Assembly (NCBI RefSeq): GCF_032854445.1
Contig: NW_027018360.1
Span: 1-35,472 of the forward strand
DNA length: 35,472 nucleotides
Origin: Liolophura sinensis
Lineage: Eukaryota; Mollusca; Polyplacophora; Chitonida; Chitonidae
Direction of reading: 5' to 3'
In this document: positions 20,901-32,646 of the stretch, piece by piece
Position numbering within the stretch: position 1 is the stretch's first letter
How the letters are laid out: each line of letters begins with the position of its first letter
The notes under the pieces: model-generated
Seen by the model: the letters and a program-made list of their open reading frames with translations, nothing else
Database searches by the model: none
Told to the model about the DNA's origin: nothing
Position numbers and translations under genes: made by a program

Positions 20901-23335
20901 TGTCTTACTTCTAAGTCGAAGATAAACTTAATCTCTTTATCTACATGTAGAAAAACCACACCATTTTTATATAAAAAACACAAGGTACTTGATACAGTCT
21001 GCTGTAAAAAGTACAATTGAACACTGACCCACATCAATAAGGTGCCAAAAGATGCGCAATTGGGCCAGGCATCTCCAGGTGTTGAAAAACTGTAAATTTC
21101 CTTGGTTTCCATGGAGTAAGAGCCGTTGCTGGGCACGTGATTTTGACATAATTGATGATTCAATTGTGGCTACAGCCAAAAGTATTGCTCGGAGAGCAAC
21201 GCTGTTTGCACCATTCGATTTCTCGTCACAAAATACGTCGGATTAGCCTCTTACCAGCAGCATTGGAACATTTTTTCCACTTTTGGATATTTGTCTGGTC
21301 CTTTTGCTAATTGAAATCGGCTACATGTACTATGTACAATCGCGACTGGTCATTACTATATTCATCATTTGATTATAAGTTATGTGCACTTCGGTAGCCC
21401 AGAAGATGTCAAATCTTTGGGCCAAGCCCATTTAACTCACCCAGCAAATGTCTTACTTCTAAGTCGAAGATAAACTTAATCTCTTTATCTACATGTAGAA
21501 AAACCACACCATTTTTATATAAAAACCACAAGGTACTTGATACAGTCTGCTGTAAAAAGTACAATTGAACACTGACCCACATCAATAAGGTGCCAAAAGA
21601 TGCGCAATTGGGTCAGGCATCTCCAGCTGTTGAAAAATTGCAAATTTCCTTGGTTTCCATGGAGTAAGAGCCGTTGCTGGGCACGTGATTTTGACATAAA
21701 TGATGATTCAATTGTGGCTACAGCCAAAAGTATTGGTCGGAGAGCAACGCGGTTTGCACCATTCGATTTCTCGTCACAAAATACGTCGGATTAGCCTCTT
21801 ACCAGCACGATTGGAGCAATTTTTTTACTTTTGGATTTTTGCCTGGTCCTTTTGCTAATTGAAATCGGCTACATGTACTATGTACCATCGCGACTGGTCA
21901 TTACTATATTCAACTTTTGATTATAAGTTATGTGCCCTTCGGTAGCCCAGAAGATGTCAAATCTTTGGGCCAAGCCCATTTAACTCACCCAGCAAATGTC
22001 TTACTTCTAAGTCGAAGATAAACTTAATCTCTTTATCTACATGTAGAAAAACCACACCATTTTTATATAAAAACCACAAGGTACTTGATACAGTCTGCTG
22101 TAAAAAGTACAATTGAACACTGACCCACATCAATAAGGTGCCAAAAGATGCGCAATTGGGTCAGGCATCTCCAGGTGTTGAAAAATTGCAAATTTCCTTG
22201 GTTTCCATGGAGTAAGAGCCGTTGCTGGGCACGTGATTTTGACATAAATGATGATTCAATTGTGGCTACAGCCAAAAGTATTGGTCGGAGAGCAACGCGG
22301 TTTGCACCATTCGATTTCTCGTCACAAAATACGTCGGATTAGCCTCTTACCAGCACGATTGGAGCATTTTTTTTACTTTTGGATTTTTGCCTGGTCCTTT
22401 TGCTAATTGAAATCGGCTACATGTACTATGTACAATCGCGACTGGTCATTACTATATTCAACTTTTGATTATAAGTTATGTGCCCTTCGGTAGCCCAGAA
22501 GATGTCAAATCTTTGGGCCAAGCCCATTTAACTCACCCAGCAAATGTCTTACTTCTAAGTCGAAGATAAACTTAATCTCTTTATCTACATGTAGAAAAAC
22601 CACACCATTTTTATATAAAAACCACAAGGTACTTGATACAGTCTGCTGTAAAAAGTACAATTGAACACTGACCCACATCAATAAGGTGCCAAAAGATGCG
22701 CAATTGGGTCAGGCATCTCCAGGTGTTGAAAAATTGCAAATTTCCTTGGTTTCCATGGAGTAAGAGCCGTTGCTGGGCACGTGATTTTGACATAAATGAT
22801 GATTCAATTGTGGCTACAGCCAAAAGTATTGGTCGGAGAGCAACGCGGTTTGCACCATTCGATTTCTCGTCACAAAATACGTCGGATTAGCCTCTTACCA
22901 GCAGCATTGGAACATTTTTTCCACTTTTGGATTTTTGCCTGGTCCTTTTGCTAATTGAAATCGGCTACATGTACTATGTACAATCGCGACTGGTCATTAC
23001 TACATTCAACTTTTGATTATAAGTTATGTGCCCTTCGGTAGCCCAGAAGATGTCAAATCTTTGGGCCAAGCCCATTTAACTCACCCAGCAAATGTCTTAC
23101 TTCTAAGTCGAAGATAAACTTAATCTCTTTATCTACATGTAGAAAAACCACACCATTTTTATATAAAAACCACAAGGTACTTGATACAGTCTGCTGTAAA
23201 AAGTACAATTGAACACTGACCCACATCAATAAGGTGCCAAAAGATGCGCAATTGGGTCAGGCATCTCCAGCTGTTGAAAAATTGCAAATTTCCTTGGTTT
23301 CCATGGAGTAAGAGCCGTTGCTGGGCACGTGATTT
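17969..23335. repeat. Expanded higher-order block (10 units, 5367 bp)
   Basis: Units begin at 17969 (shortened marker), 18510, 19058, 19606, 20154, 20702, 21250, 21798, 22346 and 22894. All full units are exactly 548 bp. The unit at 19606 carries three private variants: CAGTATTGG, GGTTACATG and ATTGGACAC. The unit at 20154 ends in CGAAGAGCAGCG, and 20702 begins TATTACCAG. The last three units resemble the tails of the 7-unit HORs, with CAGCATTGG replacing CAACATTGG in the final one. Confidence 0.88.
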
Positions 23336-23351
23336 GGAGCATTGGAGCATT
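23329..23351. repeat. Shortened-unit junction 7, ancestral subtype
   Basis: GTGATTT is followed by GGAGCATTGGAGCATT, the form seen in the left half of the window and not the TT form of its three nearest left neighbours. It is the last shortened junction; none occurs in the remaining 12.1 kb. Confidence 0.93.
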
Positions 23352-26068
23352 TTTTCCACTTTTGGATTTTTGCCTGGTCCTTTTGCTAATTGAAATCGGC
23401 TACATGTACTATGTACCATCGCGACTGGTCATTACTATATTCAACTTTTGATTATAAGTTATGTGCCCTTCGGTAGCCCAGAAGACGTCAAATCTTTGGG
23501 CTAAGCCCATTTTACTCACCCAGCAAATGTCTTACTTCTAAGTCGAAGATAAACTTAATCTCTTTTTCTACATGTAGAAAAACCACACCATTTTTATATA
23601 AAAAACACAAGGTACTTGATACAGTCTGCTGTAAAAAGTACAATTGAACACTGACCCACATCAATAAGGTGCCAAAAGATGCGCAATTGGGTCAGGCATC
23701 TCCAGCTGTTGAAAAATTGCAAATTTCCTTGGTTTCCATGGAGTAAGAGCCGTTGCTGGGCACGTGATTTTGACATAAATGATCATTCAATTGTGGCTAC
23801 AGCCAAAAGTATTGGTCGGAGAGCAACGCGGTTTGCACCATTCGATTTCTCGTCACAAAATACGTCGGATTAGCCTCTTACCAGCAGCATTGGAACATTT
23901 TTTCCACTTTTGGATTTTTGCCTGGTCCTTTTGCTAATTGAAATCGGCTACATATACTATGTACAATCGCGACTGGTCATTACTATATTCAACTTTTGAT
24001 TATAAGTTATGTGCCCTTCGGTAGCCCAGAAGATGTCAAATCTTTTGGCCAAGCCCATTTAGCTCACCCAGCAAATGTCTTACTTCTAAGTCGAAGATAA
24101 ACTCAATGTCTTTATCTACATGTAGAAAAACCACACCATTTTTATATAAAAAACACAAGGTACTTGATACAGTCTGCTGTAAAAAGTACAATTGAACACT
24201 GACCCACATCAATAAGGTGCCAAAAGATGCGCAATTGGGTCAGGCATCTCCAGGTGTTGAAAAATTGCAAATTTCCTTGGTTTCCATGGAGTAAGAGCCG
24301 TTGCTGGGCACGTGATTTTGACATAAATGATGATTCAATTGTGGCTACAGCCAAAAGTATTGGTCGGAGAGCAACGCGGTTTGCACCATTCGATTTCTCG
24401 TCACAAAATACGTCAGATTAGCCTCTTACCAGCAGCATTGGAACATTTTTTCCACTTTTGGATTTTTGCCTGGTCCTTTTGCTAATTGAAATCGGCTACA
24501 TGTACTATGTACAATCGCGACTGGTCATTACTATATTCAACTTTTGATTATAAGTTATGTGCCCTTCGGTAGCCCAGAAGATGTCAAATCTTTGGGCCAA
24601 GCCCATTTAACTCACCCAGCAAATGTCTTACTTCTAAGTCGAAGATAAACTTAATCTCTTTATCTACATGTAGAAAAACCACACCATTTTTATATAAAAA
24701 ACACAAGGTACTTGATACAGTCTGCTGTTAAAAGTACAATTGAACACTGACCCACATCAATAAGGTGCCAAAAGATGCGCAATTGGGTCAGGCATCTCCA
24801 GCTGTTGAAAAATTGCAAATTTCCTTGGTTTCCATGGAGTAAGAGCCGTTGCTGGGCACGTGATTTTGACATAAATGATGATTCAATTGTGGCTACAGCC
24901 AAAAGTATTGGTCGGAGAGCAACGCGGTTTGCACCATTCGATTTCTCGTCACAAAATACGTCGGATTAGCCTCTTACCAGCAGTATTGGAACATTTTTTC
25001 CACTTTTGGATTTTTGCCTGGTCCTTTTGCTAATTGAAATCGGTTACATGTACTATGTACAATCGCGACTGGTCATTACTATATTCAACTTTTGATTATA
25101 AGTTATGTGCCCTTCGGTAGCCCAGAAGATGTCAAATCTTTGGGCCAAGCCCATTTAACTCACCCAGCAAATGTCTTACTTCTAAGTCGAAGATAAACTT
25201 AATCTCTTTATCTACATGTAGAAAAACCACACCATTTTTATATAAAAACCACAAGGTACTTGATACAGTCTGCTGTAAAAAGTACAATTGGACACTGACC
25301 CACATCAATAAGGTGCCAAAAGATGCGCAATTGGGTCAGGCATCTCCAGCTGTTGAAAAATTGCAAATTTCCTTGGTTTCCATGGAGTAAGAGCCGTTGC
25401 TGGGCACGTGATTTTGACATAAATGATGATTCAATTGTGGCTACAGCCAAAAGTATTGGTCGGAGAGCAACGCGGTTTGCACCATTCGATTTCTCGTCAC
25501 AAAATACGTCGGATTAGCCTCTTTCCAGCAGCATTGGAGCATTTTTTTTACTTTTGGATTTTTGCCTGGTCCTTTTGCTAATTGAAATCGGCTACATGTA
25601 CTATGTACCATCGCGACTGGTCATTACTATATTCAACTTTTGATTATAAGTTATGTGCCCTTCGGTAGCCCAGAAGACGTCAAATCTTTGGGCCAAGCCC
25701 ATTTAACTCACCCAGCAAATGTCTTACTTCTAAGTCGAAGATAAACTTAATCTCTTTATCTACATGTAGAAAAACCACACCATTTTTATATAAAAAACAC
25801 AAGGTACTTGATACAGTCTGCTGTAAAAAGTACAATTGAACACTGACCCACATCAATAAGGTGCCAAAAGATGCGCAATTGGGTCAGGCATCTCCAGGTG
25901 TTGAAAAATTGCAAATTTCCTTGGTTTCCATGGAGTAAAAGCCGTTGCTGGGCACGTGATTTTGACATAAATGATGATTCAATTGTGGCTACAGCCAAAA
26001 GTATTGGTCGGAGAGCAACGCGGTTTGCACCATTCGATTTCTCGTCACAAAATACGTCGGATTAGCCT
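23336..26068. repeat. Second copy of the start of the 10-unit block
   Basis: Units begin at 23336 (last shortened marker), 23877, 24425, 24973 and 25521. The first four match 17969, 18510, 19058 and 19606 in order, including the private variants CAGTATTGG, GGTTACATG and ATTGGACAC in 24973. The fifth, 25521, instead resembles 20702 in its first half (GGAGCATTTTTTTTAC, GTACCATCG, GACGTC), so the equivalent of 20154 has been skipped. After this block the order no longer follows the 10-unit block. Confidence 0.85.
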
Positions 26069-29000
26069 CTTACCAGCAGCATTGGAACATTTTTTTCCAC
26101 TTTGGATTTTTGCCTGGTCCTTTTGCTAATTGAAATCGGCTACATATACTATGTACAATCGCGACTGGTCATTACTATATTCAACTTTTGATTATAAGTT
26201 ATGTGCCCTTCGGTAGCCCAGAAGACGTCAAATCTTTTGGCCAAGCCCATTTAGCTCACCCAGCAAATGTCTTACTTCTAAGTCGAAGATAAACTCAATG
26301 TCTTTATCTACATGTAGAAAAACCACACCATTTTTATATAAAAAACACAAGGTACTTGATACAGTCTGCTGTAAAAAGTACAATTGAACACTGACCCACA
26401 TCAATAAGGTGCCAAAAGATGCGCAATTGGGTCAGGCATCTCCAGGTGTTGAAAAATTGCAAATTTCCTTGGTTTCATGGAGTAAGAGCCGTTGCTGGGC
26501 ACGTGATTTTGACATAAATGATGATTCAATTGTGGCTACAGCCAAAAGTATTGGTCGGAGAGCAACGCGGTTTGCACCATTCGATTTCTCGTCACCAAAA
26601 TACGTCGGATTAGCCTCTTACCAGCAGCATTGGAACATTTTTTCCACTTTTGGATTTTTGCCTGGTCCTTTTGCTAATTGAAATCGGCTACATGTACTAT
26701 GTACAATCGCGACTGGTCATTACTATATTCAACTTTTGATTATAAGTTATGTGCCCTTCGGTAGCCCAGAAGATGTCAAATCTTTGGGCCAAGCCCATTT
26801 AACTCACCCAGCAAATGTCTTACTTCTAAGTCGAAGATAAACTTAATCTCTTTATCTACATGTAGAAAAACCACACCATTTTTATATAAAAAACACAAGG
26901 TACTTGATACAGTCTGCTGTAAAAAGTACAATTGAAACACTGACCCACATCAATAAGGTGCCAAAAGATGCGCAATTGGGTCAGGCATCTCCAGGTGTTG
27001 AAAAATTGCAAATTTCCTTGGTTTCCATGGAGTAAGAGCCGTTGCTGGGCACGTGATTTTGACATAAATGATGATTCAATTGTGGCTACAGCCAAAAGTA
27101 TTGGTCGGAGAGCAACGCGGTTTGCACCATTCGATTTCTCGTCACAAAATACGTCGGATTAGCCTCTTACAGCAGCATTGGAACATTTTTTCCACTTTTG
27201 GATTTTTGCCTGGTCCTTTTGCTAATTGAAATCGGCTACATGTACTATGTACAATCGCGACTGGTCATTACTATATTCAACTTTTGATTATAAGTTATGT
27301 GCCCTTCGGTAGCCCAGAAGATGTCAAATCTTTGGGCCAAGCCCATTTAACTCACCCAGCAAATGTCTTACTTCTAAGTCGAAGATAAACTTAATCTCTT
27401 TATCTACATGTAGAAAAACCACACCATTTTTTATATAAAAAACACAAGGTACTTGATACAGTCTGCTGTAAAAAATACAATTGAACACTGACCCACATCA
27501 ATAAGGTGCCAAAAGATGCGCAATTGGGTCAGGCATCTCCAGGTGTTGAAAAATTGCAAATTTCCTTGGTTTCCATGGAGTAAGAGCCGTTGCTGGGCAC
27601 GTGATTTTTGACATAAATGATCATTCAATTGTGGCTACAGCCAAAAGTATTGGTCGGAGAGCAACGCGGTTTGCACCATTCGATTTCTCGTCACAAAATA
27701 CGTCGGATTAGCCTCTTACCAGCAGCATTGGAACATTTTTTCCACTTTTGGATTTTTGCCTGGTCCTTTTGCTAATTGAAATCGGCTACATGTACTATGT
27801 ACAATCGCGACTGGTCATTACTATATTCAACTTTTGATTATAAGTTATGTGCCCTTCGGTAGCCCAGAAGATGTCAAATCTTTGGGCCAAGCCCATTTAA
27901 CTCACCCAGCAAATGTCTTACTTCTAAGTCGAAGATAAACTCAATGTCTTTATCTACATGTAGAAAAACCACACCATTTTTATATAAAAAACACAAGGTA
28001 CTTGATACAGTCTGCTGTTAAAAGTACAATTGAACACTGACCCACATCAATAAGGTGCCAAAAGATGCGCAATTGGTCAGGCATCTCCAGCTGTTGAAAA
28101 ATTGCAAATTTCCTTGGTTTCCATGGAGTAAGAGCCGTTGCTGGGCACGTGATTTTGACATAAATGATGATTCAATTGTGGCTACAGCCAAAAGTATTGG
28201 TCGGAGAGCAACGCGGTTTGCACCATTCGATTTCTCGTCACAAAATACGTCGGATTAGCCTCTTACCAGCAGTATTGGAACATTTTTTCCACTTTTGGAT
28301 TTTTGCCTGGTCCTTTTGCTAATTGAAATCGGCTACATGTACTATGTACAATCGCGACTGGTCATTACTATATTCAACTTTTGATTATAAGTTATGTGCC
28401 CTTCGGTAGCCCAGAAGATGTCAAATCTTTGGGCCAAGCCCATTTAACTCACCCAGCAAATGTCTTACTTCTAAGTCGAAGATAAACTTAATCTCTTTAT
28501 CTACATGTAGAAAAAACCACACCATTTTTATATAAAAACCACAAGGTACTTGATACAGTCTGCTGTAAAAAGTACAATTGAACACTGACCCACATCAATA
28601 AGGTGCCAAAAGATGCGCAATTGGGTCAGGCATCTCCAGGTGTTGAAAAATTGCAAATTTCCTTGGTTTCCATGGAGTAAGAGCCGTTGCTGGGCACGTG
28701 ATTTTGACATAAATGATGATTCAATTGTGGCTACAGCCAAAAGTATTGGTCGGAGAGCAACGCGGTGTGCACCATTCGATTTCTCGTCACAAAATACGTC
28801 GGATTAGCCTCTTACCAGCAGCATTGGAACATTTTTTCCACTTTTGGATTTTTGCCTGGTCCTTTTGCTAATTGAAATCGGCTACATGTACTATGTACAA
28901 TCGCGACTGGTCATTACTATATTCAACTTTTGATTATAAGTTATGTGCCCTTCGGTAGCCCAGAAGATGTCAAATCTTTGGGCCAAGCCCCATTTAACTC

Positions 29001-32000
29001 ACCCAGCAAATGTCTTACTTCTAAGTCGAAGATAAACTCAATGTCTTTATCTACATGTAGAAAAACCACACCATTTTTATATAAAAAACACAAGGTACTT
29101 GATACAGTCTGCTGTAAAAAAGTACAACTGAACACTGACCCACATCAATAAGGTGCCAAAAGATGCGCAATTGGGTCAGGCATCTCCAGGTGTTGAAAAA
29201 TTGCAAATTTCCTTGGTTTCCATGGAGTAAGAGCCGTTGCTGGGCACCGTGATTTTGACATAAATGATGATTCAATTGTGGCTACAGCCAAAAGTATTGG
29301 TCGGAGAGCAACGCGGTTTGCACCATTCGATTTCTCGTCACAAAATACGTCGGATTAGCCTCTTACCAGCACGATTGGAGCATTTTTTTTACTTTTGGAT
29401 TTTTGCCTGGTCCTTTTGCTAATTGAAATCGGCTACATGTACTATGTACCATCGCGACTGGTCATTACTATATTCAACTTTTGATTATAAGTTATGTGCC
29501 CTTCGGTAGCCCAGAAGATGTCAAATCTTTGGCCAAGCCCATTTAACTCACCAGCAAATGTCTTACTTCTAAGTCGCAAGATAAACTTAATCTCTTTATC
29601 TACATGTAGAAAAACCACACCATTTTTATATAAAAACCACAAGGTACTTGATACAGTCCTGCTGTAAAAAGTACAATTGAACACTGACCCACATCAATAA
29701 GGTGCCAAAAGATGCGCAATTGGGTCAGGCATCTCCAGCTGTTGAAAAATTGCAAATTTCTTGGTTTCCATGGAGTAAGAGCCGTTGCTGGGCACGTGAT
29801 TTTGACATAACTGATGATTCAATTGTGGCTACAGCCAAAAGTATTGGTCGGAGGAGCAACGCGGTTTGCACCATTCGATTTCTCGTCACAAAATACGTCA
29901 GATTAGCCTCTTACCAGCAGCATTGGAACATTTTTTCCACTTTTGGATTTTTGCCTGGTCCTTTTGCTAATTGAAATCGGCTACATGTACTATGTACAAT
30001 CGCGACTGGTCATTACTATATTCAACTTTTGATTATAAGTTATGTGCCCTTCGGTAGCCCAGAAGATGTCAAATCTTTGGGCCAAGCCCATTTAACTCAC
30101 CCAGCAAATGTCTTACTTCTAAGTCGAAGATAATCTTAATCTCTTTATCTACATGTAGAAAAACCACACCATTTTTATATAAAAACCACAAGGTACTTGA
30201 TACAATCTGCTGTAAAAAATACAATTCAACACTGACCCACATCAATAAGGTGCCAAAAGATGCGCAATTGGGTCAGGCATCTCCAGCTGTTGAAAAATTG
30301 CAAATTTCCTTGGTTTCCATAGAGTAAGAGCCGTTGCTGGGCACGTGATTTTGACATAAATGATGATTCAATTGTGGCTACAACCAATGTATTGGTCGGA
30401 GAGCAACGCTGTTTGCACCATTCGATTTCTCGTCACAAAATACGTCGGATTAGCCTCTTACCAGCAGCATTGGAACATTTTTTCCACTTTTGGACTTTTG
30501 CCTGGTCCTTTTGCTAATTTAAATCGGCTACATGTACTATGTACAATCGCGACTGGTCATTACTATATTCAACTTTTGATTATAAGTTATGTGCCCTTCG
30601 GTAGCCCAGAAGATGTCAAATCTTTGGGCCAAGCCCATTTAACTCACCCAGCAAATGTCTTACTTCTAAGTCGAAGATAAACTCAATGTCTTTATCTACA
30701 TGTAGAAAAACCACACCATTTTTATATAAAAAACACAAGGTACTTGATACAGTCTGCTGTAAAAAGTACAATTGAACACTGACCCACATCAATAAGGTGC
30801 CAAAAGATGCGCAATTGGGCCAGGCATCTCCAGGTGTTGAAAAATTGTAAATTTCCTTGGTTTCCATGGAGTAAGAGCCGTTGCTGGGCACGTGATTTTG
30901 ACATAATTGATGATTCAATGTGGCTACAGCCAAAAGTATTGGTCGGAGAGCAACGCGGTTTGCACCATTCGATTTCTCGTCACAAAATACGTCGGATTAG
31001 CCTCTTACCAGCAGCATTGGAACATTTTTTCCACTTTTGGATTTTTGCCTGTCCTTTTGCTAATTGAAATCGGCTACATGTACTATGTACAATCGCGACT
31101 GGTCATTACTATATTCAACTTTTGATTATAAGTTATGTGCCCTTCGGTAGCCCAGAAGATGTCAAATCTTTGGGCCAAGCCCATTTAACTCACCCAGCAA
31201 ATGTCTTACTTCTAAGTCGAGATAAACTTAATCTCTTTATCTACATGTAGAAAAACCACACCATTTTTATATAAAAAACACAAGGTACTTGATACAGTCT
31301 GCTGTAAAAAGTACAATTGAACACTGACCCACATCAATAAGGTGCCAAAAGATGCGCAATTGGGTCAGGCATCTCCAGGTGTTGAAAAATTGCAAATTTC
31401 CTTGGTTTCCATGGAGTAAGAGCCGTTGCCTGGGCACGTGATTTTGACATAAATGATGATTCAATTGTGGCTACAGCCAAAAGTATTGGTCGGAGAGCAA
31501 CGCGGTTTGCACCATTCGATTTCTCGTCACAAAATACGTCGGATTAGCCTCTTACCAGCAGCATTGAACATTTTTTTCCACTTTTGGATTTTTGCCTGGT
31601 CCTTTTGCTAATTGAAATCGGCTACATGTACTATGTACCATCGCGACTGGTCAATTACTATATCAACTTTTGATTATAAGTTATGTGCCCTTCGGTAGCC
31701 CAGAAGACGTCAAATCTTTGGGCCAAGCCCATTTAACTCACCCAGCAAATGTCTTACTTCTAAGTCGAAGATAAACTCAATGTCTTTATCTACATGTAGA
31801 AAAACCACACCATTTTTATATAAAAAACACAAGGTACTTGATACAGTCTGCTGTAAAAAGTACAATTGAACACTGACCCACATCAATAAGGTGCCAAAAG
31901 ATGCGCAATTGGGTCAGGCATCTCCAGGTGTTGAAAAATTGCAAATTTCTTTGGTTTCCATGGAGTAAGAGCCGTTGCTGGGCACGTGATTTTGACATAA

Positions 32001-32646
32001 ATGATGATTCAATTGTGGCTACAGCCAAAAGTATTGGTCGGAGAGCAACGCGGTTTGCACCATTCGATTTCTCGTCACAAAATACGTCGGATTAGCCTCT
32101 TACCAGCAGCATTGGAACATTTTTTCCACTTTTGGATTTTTGCCTGGTCCTTTTGCTAATTGAAATCGGCTACATGTACTATGTACAATCGCGACTGGTC
32201 ATTACTATATTCAACTTTTGATTATAAGTTATGTGCCCTTCGGTAGCCCAGAAGACGTCAAATCTTTGGGCCAAGCCCATTTAACTCACCCAGCAAATGT
32301 CTTACTTCTAAGTCGAAGATAAACTCAATGTCTTTATCTACATGTAGAAAAACCACACCATTTTTATATAAAAAACACAAGGTACTTGATACAGTCTGCT
32401 GTAAAAAGTACAATTGAACACTGACCCACATCAATAAGGTGCCAAAAGATGCGCAATTGGGCCAGGCATCTCCAGGTGTTGAAAAATTGTAAATTTCCTT
32501 GGTTTCCATGGAGTAAGAGCCGTTGCTGGGCACGTGATTTTGACATAATTGATGATTCAATTGTGGCTACAGCCAAAAGTATTGGTCGGAGAGCAACGCG
32601 GTTTGCACCATTCGATTTCTCGTCACAAAATACGTCGGATTAGCCT
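26069..32646. repeat. Marker-free satellite block with mixed unit types
   Basis: Twelve units begin at 26069, 26617, 27166, 27715, 28262, 28811, 29362, 29910, 30457, 31004, 31551 and 32099. No shortened junction occurs. One pair, 27715 (GCTGTTAAAAG, CAGCTG) then 28262 (CAGTATTGG), echoes 19058/19606 and 24425/24973. Units 30457 and 32099 both carry GGGCCAGG, ATTGTAAATT and AATTGATG. Single-base indels are common (for example GGCACCGTG near 29246 and GCATTGAAC near 31561). I see no longer periodic order across the block. Confidence 0.85.

Noticed and set aside
29811-29850. Hammerhead ribozyme core (CTGATGA followed by a hairpin), as known in some animal satellites
   Set aside because: CTGATGA occurs in a single unit only; the others read ATGATGA, lacking the essential C. 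No GAAA follows the hairpin and no cleavage-site stem is evident.
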